64,000 nt of DNA from Cytophagaceae bacterium (GCA_027491315.1 JAIXWL010000004.1:1-64000); one strand, 5' to 3'; shown: positions 53,167 through 62,875, counted from the stretch's first letter. The notes: generated by a model not told the origin, from the sequence alone. Translations and numbers: made by a program.

Positions 53167-54108
53167 CTATTTAAATCTTTCATTCCATTTTTCTTGTTCC
53201 AATAAGTTGATGCCGTGTTGAGTTTCTTCATCATAGGCTTTTTGTGTGCTATTCATCCAGCGGTAGGCATCTAAAAACCACCATTGCAGCTCGCTTTCAT
53301 ACCAAAGTGGGCGCAATGTTCTTTGGGTGATGAGTTCTTTAAATTGCTTGGCAGCTCTTTGGGTAATAGCAAAATGGGTGGCTTCGTGGTCCAAGGCTCT
53401 GTCAGGGAGATTTTCTTTTTTCCAGGAATAGGAACGTAACATATACACCTTTACTTGTAAGGGAAGGTATAGGATTCCTTGCTCAATTCTTGGGCTTGCA
53501 TGGTATTCAAAATTGCTAAATATTTGAGCAGCAAATCGTGAACCAGGCGTAGGTTTAGATTTAAAATCACTCCATTCCAGTTTTTTTTGCCCGTAAAAAA
53601 GGCTGTCGGCATCTTGGGAACTGGGTAAGTAATCAGGTAAAAATTCTACCTTAACTTGCTGAATTAATTTAGGGTCTTTATCCCAATTGTTTTTCCACCA
53701 AATGGCAAATTGCTTAATTAGGCTTTGAGAACTTAATTTGGCCATTTCTTCCCAATGGGCCGAATTCTTTTTTAGCCCTTGGGTTTTAAAACTGCTTCGG
53801 TAGCTGTAGAGCAATTGTGGTCCCAAGATAGAATCTCGATCTACATAAACTTCAGCATGAAATTTGACTATTTCCTTCGCTTGTAAATCAAATTCTTTGA
53901 TATGTACTTGCAAGTGAAAATCAGACGTTTCTTTTGATCTGAAAAGGTAGGGTTGAAATAAGGCTTTGGAGGAATTGCCAATTCCATGAATGGATTTGAA
54001 TTGATAGCTAGGTATTTGTCCGAATAAGGTGAAAGAGCTTAATAAGTAAAAAGCACCTAATTTTAGGTGCTTTTTACTTATTACTTTATCCCATGTTGTG
54101 GTAAACAT
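53167..54108 (-). CDS. DUF922-like exported protein with a HExxH motif
   Basis: A protein of about 313 residues. The core KLEWSDFKSKPTPGSRFAAQIFSNFEY and RALDHEATHFAITQRAAKQF resemble DUF922, a family of unknown function with a HExxH sequence (here HEATH) that suggests a zinc peptidase. A hydrophobic stretch LKLGAFYLLSSFTLFGQ looks like a signal peptide. The start is odd: every ATG in frame lies inside the 3' end of yebC (54108 is the last), and the codons between it and the signal core coincide with yebC's terminator palindrome (54041-54082). Either translation starts at 54108 on a read-through transcript, or a non-ATG start is used. Confidence 0.7.
   Translation of the reverse strand: MFTTTWDKVISKKHLKLGAFYLLSSFTLFGQIPSYQFKSIHGIGNSSKALFQPYLFRSKETSDFHLQVHIKEFDLQAKEIVKFHAEVYVDRDSILGPQLLYSYRSSFKTQGLKKNSAHWEEMAKLSSQSLIKQFAIWWKNNWDKDPKLIQQVKVEFLPDYLPSSQDADSLFYGQKKLEWSDFKSKPTPGSRFAAQIFSNFEYHASPRIEQGILYLPLQVKVYMLRSYSWKKENLPDRALDHEATHFAITQRAAKQFKELITQRTLRPLWYESELQWWFLDAYRWMNSTQKAYDEETQHGINLLEQEKWNERFK
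54041..54082. terminator. 20-bp perfect palindromic terminator after yebC
   Basis: Arms 54041-54060 and 54063-54082 are perfect inverted repeats with a 2-nt centre. The core GCACCTAA/TTAGGTGC is flanked by AAAAA and TTTTT, so it fits both strands. It lies 3 bp after the yebC stop (minus strand) and inside the 5' part of the DUF922-like frame. Confidence 0.88.
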
Positions 54109-54802
54109 TTTGAACATCATCATCTTCTTCCAAACGTTCAATTAGTTTTTCCACATCTGCGGCTTGTTCATCGCTAAGTTCTTTCGTCTCATTAGGAATT
54201 CGCTCAAAGTCAGCCCCTAATAATTCATATCCTTTCTCCTCTAAGTATTTCTGAATAGCTCCGAAAGCTGTAAACTCTCCATAAATATTGATTTGATTCG
54301 TTTCAGTATCTAAAAAAACTTCATCACCACCTAAATCAATTAATTCAAATTCTAATTCTTCTAAGTCTATTTCTGGTTTAGCCGCAATTTTAAAAGCAGA
54401 TTTACGCGTAAAAATAAAGTCCAACATCCCTTGCGTACCTAGGCTTCCCCCACATTTGGTGAAAGATGAACGAATATTCGCAACGGTACGGTTGATATTA
54501 TCCGTGGTAGTTTCTACTAAAATAGCGATACCATGCTGGGCATACCCTTCGTATACAATTTCTTTATAATCCTCTTGGTCTTTGGATACGGCTCTTTTTA
54601 TGGCACGTTCCACATTATCTTTCGGCATATTAACTGCCTTGGCATTCTGAATGATGGCCCTTAGACGCGAGTTACCTGTTGGATCTGCTCCACCTGCTTT
54701 CACAGCAATAACAATGTCTTTACCGATTTTTGTAAACGTTTTGGCCATTTGACCCCAGCGTTTAAACTTTCTTGCCTTTCTAAATTCAAAAGCTCTTCCC
54801 AT
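54086..54802 (-). CDS. yebC: YebC/PmpR-family DNA-binding or translation factor
   Basis: A 238-residue protein with the N-terminal helical signature of the family (KFKRWGQMAKTFTKIGKDIVIAVKAGGADP and RLRAIIQNAKAVNMPKDNVERAIKRA) and the two alpha/beta domains that follow (EIVYEGYAQHGIAILVETTTDN). YebC proteins are annotated as regulators; some members help ribosomes through proline stretches. The acidic C-terminus (VEKLIERLEEDDDVQNVYHNM) is usual. It reads away from the DUF5916 gene. Confidence 0.94.
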   Translation of the reverse strand: MGRAFEFRKARKFKRWGQMAKTFTKIGKDIVIAVKAGGADPTGNSRLRAIIQNAKAVNMPKDNVERAIKRAVSKDQEDYKEIVYEGYAQHGIAILVETTTDNINRTVANIRSSFTKCGGSLGTQGMLDFIFTRKSAFKIAAKPEIDLEELEFELIDLGGDEVFLDTETNQINIYGEFTAFGAIQKYLEEKGYELLGADFERIPNETKELSDEQAADVEKLIERLEEDDDVQNVYHNMG

Positions 54803-54982
54803 AATTCTTTTCGATAATTAGTACTAGCTACAAAAATAAAACAAGCAAAAGGATTTTTGTCGATAGAAATAAAAAAACTCAAGAATTATTTCCATCTAAG
54901 TTCCAAGCTGCCCTACAATACCTACCTACGCTTCCGTTTAATTTGGTTAAATTGCCGAGACTGATTTACGACAACCTTTTTT

Positions 54983-57226
54983 ATGAAGCGAATTTTCCTA
55001 TTAATTTTTACGCTTACCACTTTTTTTTCTCTAGCTCAAACAGCCAAACGAAACGAAAACTTCCAAATGCTCATCAAGCCGGCTAAAAGTCCACTTAAGA
55101 TGGATGGAAAGTTGGATGAAGCCGCCTGGTTCGAAGCGGCTAAGGTGAGTGATTTTATGATGTGTAATCCAACCGATACACTATGTTCTAATGTACGTAC
55201 GGATGTTCGAATGACCTATGATGATAAGTTTTTATATATTTCTGCGGAGTGTTTTTTGAAAGATCAATCTCGCTATGTAGTAGAATCACTTAAACGTGAT
55301 TTTAGCTTTGGTATTAATGATAACTTCCTTGTTTTTATAGATACATTCGATGATAAAACCACCGGTTTTTCCTTTGGAGCCAATGCCGCAGGGGCACAAT
55401 GGGACGGCCAGATGTCCGAGGGGGCGAAAGTAAACCTAAATTGGGATAATAAATGGGAGTCATCCACTTCTTATAACAAGGAATCTTGGATTTGGGAGGC
55501 AGCTATTCCATTTAAATCCATTCGATATAAAAACAATAGTACTCGTTGGGGAATTAATTTCAGTAGATTGGACCTGCAAGCCAAAGAAAAATCTGCTTGG
55601 GCACCGGTGCCACGACAATTCCCTACAGCCTCTTTAGCTTATTCAGGTGTTTTGTTATGGGAAACTCCTCCTCCCGCTCCCAAACAAAATATTTCAGTGA
55701 TTCCTTATGTGTTATCGGGCGTGACGAGTAATTATGAAACCCAAAGTCCAACCAGTTTTAGAAAGCAAATTGGTGGAGATATCAAAGTGGCATTAAGTTC
55801 TAGTATGAACATGGACTTGACCATCAATCCTGATTTTTCGCAAGTGGATGTGGACCGTCAACAAACCAATCTAGATCGATTTGAGTTGTTTTATCCAGAA
55901 AAAAGACAATTCTTCATTGAAAATTCTGATTTATTTGATGGGTTTGGGACCGAAAATATTCGTCCATTTTTCTCTCGTCGTATTGGTTTAGCCTTGAACG
56001 CTCGTACCGGTATTTATGAGCAAACACCCATAACCTATGGTGCTCGTGTGAGTGGTAAATTGACCAATGACTGGAGGATAGGTTTGTTGAATGTTCAATC
56101 GCAAAGAATTGATGATAAGGGAGTTCCTACCCAAAACTATTCCATGGTTGCCTTGCAAAGGAAATTATTTGCTCGTTCAAACATCGGAATATTTATGATC
56201 AACAAGCAGTCCTTTATAGATACCGAATTTCAGCGACAAAATGGATTTGCTGAATTCAATAGAAATATTGGGGTGGAATACAATTTAGCCTCATCCAATA
56301 ATTTCTGGACCGGTAAAATCTTCTATTATCAGTCCATTAGTCCAGATGCTAAGGCGAATAATTTTGCCCATGCGGCTTCTTTGGCCTACAAAGATAACCA
56401 TTGGATCATGAGTTGGAAGCATCAGTGGGTAGGGGATAGTTATAATCCAGAAGTGGGTTATGTGCCTCGTGTCAATTACACTAATATCAATCCAGAGGTT
56501 GGTAAGATTTTTTATCCTAAAAGTAAAACTAGTCGCTTATTCTATGCGCAAGTTCGTTTAAATAGCTTGAGCTTTTGGAATAATTCAGGTGGTTTGACAG
56601 ATAATACCACCTACGTAGCTTTGGAAGGTAAAATGAAGGATCAGTCAAGCTTTTCAGCCTTCCATGGCTATGATTATGTTCGATTATTATATGATTTCGA
56701 TCCTACCCGTATGGGAAATGCGCCAGTCAGAAAAGGTTCAGAACATACCTGGAGATCCGTAGGATTTGGGTATATCTCTTCACCCATTAAATTGTTCACA
56801 TATTCGGTGACTTCACGTTTTGGAGGATATTATGGGAATGGATATAGAACAGGAATGACTGGAGAATTGGGCTATCGTTTTCAGCCCCATGTCGGTATTT
56901 CTGTGGCCTTGGATTACAACGATATTTGGGGAGTGGAGGTGCCCATCACGCAAGCCGATGGGACTAGCAAAAAAATCATTTCGGCTTCAGAATTTTGGAT
57001 TGTCCGTCCAAAAGTGGACATAACTTTTACCAATAAACTGTTTTTTACTACCTTCTTTCAGTTGAATCAGCAAACCAAGAATATGAACCTCAATGCCCGT
57101 TTACAGTGGAGATATAAACCTGCTTCTGACTTGTTTTTGGTTTACACAGATAATTATTTACCAGAGAATTTTCATATTAGAAATCGTTCCATAGTGCTAA
57201 AATTGAATTATTGGCTTAATTTGTAG
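54983..57226 (+). CDS. CBM9-like domain and DUF5916 outer-membrane barrel protein
   Basis: A 747-residue exported protein with signal peptide ending near residue 18 (FSLAQ). Residues about 30-215 form a carbohydrate-binding-module-9-like domain (PLKMDGKLDEAAWFEAAKVSDFM, TDVRMTYDDKFLYISAECF, WIWEAAIPFKSIRY). The rest is DUF5916, seen in DLTINPDFSQVDVDRQQTNLDRFELFYPEKRQFFIENSDLF and FFSRRIGL, with a beta-barrel-like C-terminus of alternating residues. The family is widespread in Bacteroidota and its role is unknown. It is followed 24 bp later by the DUF2911 gene. Confidence 0.9.
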   Translation: MKRIFLLIFTLTTFFSLAQTAKRNENFQMLIKPAKSPLKMDGKLDEAAWFEAAKVSDFMMCNPTDTLCSNVRTDVRMTYDDKFLYISAECFLKDQSRYVVESLKRDFSFGINDNFLVFIDTFDDKTTGFSFGANAAGAQWDGQMSEGAKVNLNWDNKWESSTSYNKESWIWEAAIPFKSIRYKNNSTRWGINFSRLDLQAKEKSAWAPVPRQFPTASLAYSGVLLWETPPPAPKQNISVIPYVLSGVTSNYETQSPTSFRKQIGGDIKVALSSSMNMDLTINPDFSQVDVDRQQTNLDRFELFYPEKRQFFIENSDLFDGFGTENIRPFFSRRIGLALNARTGIYEQTPITYGARVSGKLTNDWRIGLLNVQSQRIDDKGVPTQNYSMVALQRKLFARSNIGIFMINKQSFIDTEFQRQNGFAEFNRNIGVEYNLASSNNFWTGKIFYYQSISPDAKANNFAHAASLAYKDNHWIMSWKHQWVGDSYNPEVGYVPRVNYTNINPEVGKIFYPKSKTSRLFYAQVRLNSLSFWNNSGGLTDNTTYVALEGKMKDQSSFSAFHGYDYVRLLYDFDPTRMGNAPVRKGSEHTWRSVGFGYISSPIKLFTYSVTSRFGGYYGNGYRTGMTGELGYRFQPHVGISVALDYNDIWGVEVPITQADGTSKKIISASEFWIVRPKVDITFTNKLFFTTFFQLNQQTKNMNLNARLQWRYKPASDLFLVYTDNYLPENFHIRNRSIVLKLNYWLNL

Positions 57227-57250
57227 GTCTAAAAATTAACAAACACTACC

Positions 57251-57757
57251 ATGAAAAAACTTCTTGTTATTCTTTCCTGTATTTTAAGTTTTGGAGCATT
57301 GGCACAAAGTCCAGCTTCGCCACCAGCAGTAGCCTCTCAGAAAGTGGGTAAAACCCAAGTTTTGATTAAATATGCTAAGCCATCTGTCAAAGGACGTTTG
57401 GTATTTGGTACCAAAGAGCAAAAAGCTTTAGTTCCTTATGGAGAAGTTTGGAGAACAGGTGCGAATGAAGCCACGACCATTGAATTCTCTAACGATGTGT
57501 TAGTTCAAGGTAAACCTTTGGCAAAAGGTGTTTATTCTTTGTTATCTATCCCTGGTCCGACAGAATGGACCATCATATTCAATAAAGAATCAAAAATGTG
57601 GGGTGCTTATACTTACAAAGCCGCTCAAGATGCTTTACGCGTGACAGCTAAACCAAGTGAGCATGCCATGACCGAGCAATTTACTATAGCTGTTTCAGAG
57701 ACAGGTCAAGTTACTTTAGATTGGGATAAAACTTCCGTTTCTTTCTACGTTAAATAG
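57251..57757 (+). CDS. DUF2911 exported protein
   Basis: A 168-residue protein with signal peptide (cleavage at ALAQ). The DUF2911 pattern is evident: VLIKYAKPSVKGRLVFG, LVPYGEVWRTGANEATTIEFS, LAKGVYSLLSIPGPTEWTIIFNKESKMWGAY. The family is common in Bacteroidota and has no known function. It shares a likely transcript with the DUF5916 gene and ends in a strong terminator. Confidence 0.92.
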   Translation: MKKLLVILSCILSFGALAQSPASPPAVASQKVGKTQVLIKYAKPSVKGRLVFGTKEQKALVPYGEVWRTGANEATTIEFSNDVLVQGKPLAKGVYSLLSIPGPTEWTIIFNKESKMWGAYTYKAAQDALRVTAKPSEHAMTEQFTIAVSETGQVTLDWDKTSVSFYVK

Positions 57758-57775
57758 GAGAAATAATCTAAAATT

Positions 57776-57804
57776 AAAGCGAACCATCAAGGTTCGCTTT
57801 TTTT
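57776..57804 (+). terminator. Intrinsic terminator after the DUF2911 gene
   Basis: A 10-bp stem AAAGCGAACC (57776-57785) and GGTTCGCTTT (57791-57800) with loop ATCAA, continuing into a run of seven T (57798-57804). Confidence 0.92.
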
Positions 57805-57896
57805 ATGTCAGAAATTCATTTGAATTCCTCGATGCTTTGGTTATTTTTACCTCATTATGGGCATGTGCCCCTGAGCCATTTTAACAAGATTGTGTT

Positions 57897-58265
57897 ATGA
57901 AAAAAGTATTGATTGCAGAGGATAGTTCGGTCATTCAAAATTTAGCCAGAAAAATTTTAGAGTTTCAAAACTTTGAAATTCATGCGGTTAAGAATGGACA
58001 ACAAGTTTTAGACGAATTAGCCAAAGCTGATTTTGATATCATTCTTTTGGATATTAACATGCCTGTCATGGATGGAATGGAATGTGCCAGAGCGGTTCGT
58101 GCTTTAGCAGATTCAACGAAATCCAACATTCCTATGATAGCGATTACAGGGAATGCAAGAAACTACAGCATGGAAGATTTCAAAGAAGCTGGATTTAATG
58201 ATTTTTTAGCTAAACCTTTGAATTTTGATGCCCTTGTATCTCAAGTTAAAGCATTAACAGAATAA
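57897..58265 (+). CDS. Single-domain response regulator (CheY-like)
   Basis: A 122-residue receiver domain with nothing attached. Asp9 (acid pocket), phosphoacceptor Asp52 in LLDINMPVMDG, Thr84 in AITGNA and Lys106 in LAKPLN are all in place. With no output domain it must act by binding a partner or as a phosphorelay carrier. No histidine kinase is nearby. It is 4 bp before the PhnP-like gene. Confidence 0.93.
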   Translation: MKKVLIAEDSSVIQNLARKILEFQNFEIHAVKNGQQVLDELAKADFDIILLDINMPVMDGMECARAVRALADSTKSNIPMIAITGNARNYSMEDFKEAGFNDFLAKPLNFDALVSQVKALTE

Positions 58266-58269
58266 CGGC

Positions 58270-59043
58270 ATGTCGCCGATCTCGGTAGAATTTCTGGGTA
58301 CAGGTACCTCACAAGGGATACCCATGATAGCCTGTTCATGTGAAGTTTGTACTTCCTCTGATCATCATGACCAGCGTTTGAGGGTTTCCATGCACATTCA
58401 AACCCAAGGTAAAAGTTTCATTATAGATACTGGCCCTGATTTTCGCCAACAAATGCTTCGTGCTGGTATTAAGCAGGTAGATGCTGTCATATATACACAT
58501 GAGCACAAGGACCATACCGCGGGGATGGATGATTTGCGAGGCTTTAATTATGCCCAAAAATCGAGTATACCTTTGTATGCTCAAGTGAATGTAATCGATC
58601 AACTGAAAAGGGAGTTTGCCTATGCTTTTGGGGAAAATAAATATCCTGGAGTACCTGAGATTGAAACCATACCCATCACCCATCAAGCCTTTGAAATCCA
58701 AGGAGTAAAAATTCAACCTATTTTAGTTCGGCATTATCTTTTGGATGTTTTGGGTTTTCGATTTGGCAATTTTACCTACATCACCGATGCGAATTTTATT
58801 TCCGATGAGGAATTAGAAAAAGTGAAAGGTTCTAAGGTCTTGGTCATTAATGCCCTAAAAAAGACAGCTCATATATCGCACTTTACCTTGGATGAAGCTT
58901 TAGAAGTCATCGACAAGGTGAAGCCAGAAAGAGCCTACATCACGCACATTAGTCATCAAATGGGATTGCATGCCGAGGTTCAAAAAGAATTGCCACCCCA
59001 TGTTTTTTTGGCCTATGACGGCCTTCAATTAAGCGTATCATAA
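58270..59043 (+). CDS. PhnP-like metallo-beta-lactamase-fold phosphodiesterase
   Basis: A 257-residue MBL-fold hydrolase with FLGTGTSQGIPMIACSCEVC at the N-terminus and the metal motif THEHKDHTAG (His77, His79, Asp81, His82). The cysteines Cys22, Cys24 and Cys27 match the extra zinc site of PhnP-type enzymes, which hydrolyse cyclic phosphate diesters. Later ligands are DTGPDF, ITDAN and YITHISHQ. No phosphonate genes are nearby, so the substrate may be another cyclic phosphate. Its stop shares one base with the HAD gene start (TAATG). Confidence 0.87.
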   Translation: MSPISVEFLGTGTSQGIPMIACSCEVCTSSDHHDQRLRVSMHIQTQGKSFIIDTGPDFRQQMLRAGIKQVDAVIYTHEHKDHTAGMDDLRGFNYAQKSSIPLYAQVNVIDQLKREFAYAFGENKYPGVPEIETIPITHQAFEIQGVKIQPILVRHYLLDVLGFRFGNFTYITDANFISDEELEKVKGSKVLVINALKKTAHISHFTLDEALEVIDKVKPERAYITHISHQMGLHAEVQKELPPHVFLAYDGLQLSVS

Positions 59044-59690
59044 TGCCTGTAGAAGCTGTTTTATTAGATATGGACGGAGTGGTGGTAGATAATTTACCCT
59101 ACCATGTAGATGCCTGGTTATTATTTTGTGAGCAACATGGCATTCCATTGACTCGTGAAGTGTTTTATCGGGATTTAAACGGAATGAATTCCAAAGACAC
59201 ATTTGAATGGTTTTATGGGAGGAGCATGTCTCGTGAAGAAATTGAACATCTTGAAGAAAAGAAAGAAGCCATTTACCGAGGATTTTATGCAGCCCATCGA
59301 GTGGCAGCTCCCGGTTTAATCAGCTTTTTGGAAGGATTAAAAGAGCAAGGTATTCCTTGTGCCTTGGCTACCTCTGCCGGACAAGGGAACATTGATTTTA
59401 TCGTGGATGGACTGGCAATTCGGCATTTTTTTCAGGCCATAGTGGGAGGTGCAGAGGTGAAAAAGGGCAAGCCCGATCCAGAAATTTATTTGAAAGCCGC
59501 TGATATCCTGGGGGCAAAATATGAAAACTGCTGGGTAGTGGAAGATTCCCTCCAAGGGATACAGGCAGGCCTATCCGCAGGAATGAAAGTTGTGGGTATG
59601 ACAAGTTCCCACACGGCCGCTGAATTAGCACATACTCAGATTCAAGTACCTAACTTTGAGGGACTTCTTAGCTTGATTCAAGCCAAATAA
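59043..59690 (+). CDS. HAD-family phosphatase or beta-phosphoglucomutase-like protein
   Basis: A 215-residue HAD subfamily I protein with the cap domain of the phosphoglucomutase-like group. Motif I is LLDMDGVVVD (Asp9 and Asp11), motif II is ATSAG, motif III lies in KKGKPDPEIYLKAA, and motif IV is VVEDSLQGIQAGLSAGM. Members include sugar-phosphate mutases and small phosphatases; the exact reaction is open. It is the last gene of the response regulator, MBL, HAD unit. Confidence 0.88.
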   Translation: MPVEAVLLDMDGVVVDNLPYHVDAWLLFCEQHGIPLTREVFYRDLNGMNSKDTFEWFYGRSMSREEIEHLEEKKEAIYRGFYAAHRVAAPGLISFLEGLKEQGIPCALATSAGQGNIDFIVDGLAIRHFFQAIVGGAEVKKGKPDPEIYLKAADILGAKYENCWVVEDSLQGIQAGLSAGMKVVGMTSSHTAAELAHTQIQVPNFEGLLSLIQAK

Positions 59691-59696
59691 TTCATC

Positions 59697-59727
59697 TTGT
59701 TTTTTAAATTTACCTAAATTATCTTTG
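59697..59727 (+). promoter_or_regulatory. Candidate promoter of the second susC
   Basis: TTG (59697-59699), 20 nt, TATCTTTG (59720-59727), the latter a full match to the -7 box. The -33 box is CTTG rather than TTTG. The leader would be about 100 nt. Confidence 0.45.
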
Positions 59728-59831
59728 GCAAATTTTGGGATTTCCCTAATTTTTAAAACCTTTTACCCAGGTAAGTGGTTTTATATTACTGATCTTTGTT
59801 TTAATCTTTTATTTCATCAAAAACTTTCCTT

Positions 59832-62800
59832 ATGAAAAGAAAATTATTGTTCAGCCTTGGATTGATGCTGTTCTGGATAGTTCCAGTACTCGCTCAGGAC
59901 CAAGTAATTTCTGGAAAAGTTAGCTCATCAGAAGATGGGTCTGGTTTGCCAGGTGTGAGTGTTTCCATCAAGGGGAGCTCTCGAGGTATTACTACTGGTA
60001 GTGATGGTAGTTATCGCCTTTCCGTTCCCGGAAAAAATGCCGTTTTATCCTTCAGTTTTGTTGGTTTTGCCAAACAAGAAGTAGCTGTTGGTAACAAATC
60101 GGTCATTAATGTTTCTTTAGTTCCAGAATCATCAAGTTTGGACGAAGTGGTTGTTATTGGTTATGGTACAGCCAAAAAGCAAAATTTAACCGGTGCTCAG
60201 GTGAACGTGTCTTCCAAAGCCTTGGAAAACAAACCGGTGGCCAGCTTTGAAAATTTATTGCAAGGTAAAGCTGCGGGTGTTCAAGTTACCGCTCAAAACG
60301 GACGTCCAGGGGCTCCAGCCTTTATTCGTATCCGTGGTGAAGGTACTTTAACAGCAGGTGCACAGCCATTGGTGGTTATTGACGGTGTTCCAACCGCTAA
60401 CAGTGAAGGAGCAATCGGAAGTGTTAACGTATTAAGTTCATTGAACCCTAATGACATTGAAGATATTTCCATCTTAAAAGATGCTTCTTCAGCGGCTATT
60501 TATGGATCTCGTGGAGCTAATGGTGTTATTTTAGTAACTACTAAAAAAGGTAAGAAAGGAAATGCCAAAGTAACGGTTTCTACTTCTTATGGTATCAACG
60601 AGAAAACACCAGACAATTTCCAAATGATGAATCTTCGTCAAAAGTTGGAATATGAAAGAGACTTAGATTATGCTAATGAATACGTAGATGCTGCTGGAAT
60701 CACTAGTCCTGCTAGCGCTACTCAGGCTGACTTAGACAAAGTTTGGGCTACTTTAGAATCTAAAAAAACAGATTGGTTTAATACCCTTTTACGTCGTGGT
60801 ATGAACCAAGTTACTCGCGTGGGAGTAAGTGGTGCAAGTGATACATTTACTTACAATTTATCATTAGAAAATCAAATCAACGAAGGTATCTTTAAGTTAG
60901 CTTCTGATTTGTGGAGAAAGCAAGGTCGTGTGAATGTGGAGTTTAAACCAAATAATTGGGTTAAAATAGGAACCAACGTAAACTTCTCCAATAACAAGAC
61001 TAATGAGGTTCGTGACCGTTACAATGCGCAGAATCCAGCTTTTGCTATTTATGCCTACAACCCATATGAGCCAGAGCGTTTAGAAAATGGAAACTTTAAT
61101 TTAACTCACCAAGGTTTCCCGATATCTGAGGCATTGGAAAATAATCCAGAGACCTTGACTACCAATACAGGTATTTCTAGTGCTTATGTGTCTTTAACTC
61201 CAATCAAAAACTTTGAGTTTAGATCTCAGGCAGGTGTAACTTGGGTAGATTATTACAGAGAGTCATACATCAAGCCTAATTCCGTATTAGACCAATATGT
61301 AGGTGACCCTGCAGCTCGTGGATCCAAAACAGATAATGGATATCAGTCCTTCAACTATGTATTCTCCAATACATTGAACTATACAAATACCATTGCTGAT
61401 AAGCACAACATCCGTGCCTTAGTTGGGGTAGAGTATACAAATGATAACTATCGTTCTTTCTCATTTGGAACGAAAGGTTTCCCGAATGGAAAAGTTAGTA
61501 CACAGGATAATGCTTCAACGCCAGTTTCTGCCACTTCATTTAAAACAGATTGGTCGTTATTCTCATTATTCGGTCGTGTGGGTTATGACTTCAACCAGCG
61601 TTATTTCTTGGATGCGTCCATTCGTCGTGACGGTTCTTCTCGCTTCGGAGTAGATAACCGTTATGGTTTATTTGGTTCTGTCAGTGCAGGATGGGAAATC
61701 AGCAAAGAGGCTTTCATGGAAGATTTAACTTTCATCAATCAGTTGAAATTGCGTGCTAGTTATGGTACTACTGGTAATGACCGTATTGGTAACTATACTT
61801 CCTTAGGTTTGTATCGTTATTCAAGTTATGGTACTACTTCAGCAACTTTCCCTTCTCAATTACCTAACTCAAGTTTAACCTGGGAAAAATCAGCTTCAAC
61901 AAACGTAGGTATTGATTTTGCCATTTTGAAGAGCAAGTTGACGGGTTCGGTAGACTACTACCAAAAGAAGACAACTAATTTGTTATTTGATCGTCCGGTT
62001 TCATCTACTACTGGTTTTTCAAGTCGTACAGAGAACGTAGGAGCTGTAGAGAATTCAGGTATTGAATTAACCTTGAATTACAAGATCATGCAAACAAAAG
62101 ATTTCTACTGGGATATCTCAGCTAACTTTACAAACAACAACAATAAAGTGGTTGAGTTGACAGAAGATAATCTTAACCGTACAGGTGGTGTTTCTAGATT
62201 GAAAATTGGTGAGCCAATCGATGTATATTATTTAAATCGCTATGTTGGCGTAAATAAGGAAACAGGTAAGCCAATATATTTGGATAAATCTGGTGCCAAT
62301 ACCGAGACTTGGAGCGCAGGAGATGCTGTAATCTTAAGTGGAAAATCTCGTCAAATTAAGTATTTCGGTGGTTTAGGAACTACAGTGACTTATAAAGGTG
62401 TGACATTGTCAGCAGACGCTGTTTATCAAGGAGGTCATTACATATTAAACTACAGATGGCAAGACTTGAATTCAGATGGAGAGAATGTATATCAAAATCA
62501 GGCAGTAGATGCGTTGAATTATTGGAAAAAAGCAGGAGATGTGAATGTTTTGCCTGATCCACGTAATTTATATCAATCATTCTCTACTGATCGCTTCTTA
62601 CAAAAAGGAGATTATATCCGTTTACGTAACGTGACTTTAGCTTATAATTTGCCTAGCAACTTGGTGAAGAAGGCTAAAATGCAGTCAGTACGTGTTTATG
62701 CTCAAGCACAAAACTGGTTCTACTGGGCTCCAGAGTTCAAAGGAGATCCAGAAGTAGGATTTGGCCAGGCGGAAAGTGCTGGTGGAACTGTTCAAGGTTT

Positions 62801-62864
62801 ATATGCGGCATATTCTTATCCGCAAACTAGAACAGTCAATGTAGGATTAGATATCACATTTTAA
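59832..62864 (+). CDS. SusC/RagA-family TonB-dependent outer-membrane receptor (second pair)
   Basis: A 1010-residue SusC-type barrel. Signal peptide to about residue 21 (PVLAQ); carboxypeptidase-regulatory-like domain (VISGKVSSSEDGSGLPGVSV); the classical junction LDEVVVIGYGTAKKQNLTGA; plug with LQGKAAGVQVTAQNGRPG, IRIRGEGTL, PLVVIDGVPT and SSAAIYGSRGANGVILVTTKKG; barrel ending in LDITF. It is only distantly related to the first SusC by eye, so the substrates should differ. The SusD partner begins 12 bases after the stop. Confidence 0.95.
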   Translation: MKRKLLFSLGLMLFWIVPVLAQDQVISGKVSSSEDGSGLPGVSVSIKGSSRGITTGSDGSYRLSVPGKNAVLSFSFVGFAKQEVAVGNKSVINVSLVPESSSLDEVVVIGYGTAKKQNLTGAQVNVSSKALENKPVASFENLLQGKAAGVQVTAQNGRPGAPAFIRIRGEGTLTAGAQPLVVIDGVPTANSEGAIGSVNVLSSLNPNDIEDISILKDASSAAIYGSRGANGVILVTTKKGKKGNAKVTVSTSYGINEKTPDNFQMMNLRQKLEYERDLDYANEYVDAAGITSPASATQADLDKVWATLESKKTDWFNTLLRRGMNQVTRVGVSGASDTFTYNLSLENQINEGIFKLASDLWRKQGRVNVEFKPNNWVKIGTNVNFSNNKTNEVRDRYNAQNPAFAIYAYNPYEPERLENGNFNLTHQGFPISEALENNPETLTTNTGISSAYVSLTPIKNFEFRSQAGVTWVDYYRESYIKPNSVLDQYVGDPAARGSKTDNGYQSFNYVFSNTLNYTNTIADKHNIRALVGVEYTNDNYRSFSFGTKGFPNGKVSTQDNASTPVSATSFKTDWSLFSLFGRVGYDFNQRYFLDASIRRDGSSRFGVDNRYGLFGSVSAGWEISKEAFMEDLTFINQLKLRASYGTTGNDRIGNYTSLGLYRYSSYGTTSATFPSQLPNSSLTWEKSASTNVGIDFAILKSKLTGSVDYYQKKTTNLLFDRPVSSTTGFSSRTENVGAVENSGIELTLNYKIMQTKDFYWDISANFTNNNNKVVELTEDNLNRTGGVSRLKIGEPIDVYYLNRYVGVNKETGKPIYLDKSGANTETWSAGDAVILSGKSRQIKYFGGLGTTVTYKGVTLSADAVYQGGHYILNYRWQDLNSDGENVYQNQAVDALNYWKKAGDVNVLPDPRNLYQSFSTDRFLQKGDYIRLRNVTLAYNLPSNLVKKAKMQSVRVYAQAQNWFYWAPEFKGDPEVGFGQAESAGGTVQGLYAAYSYPQTRTVNVGLDITF

Positions 62865-62875
62865 TTAGTAGAGAC

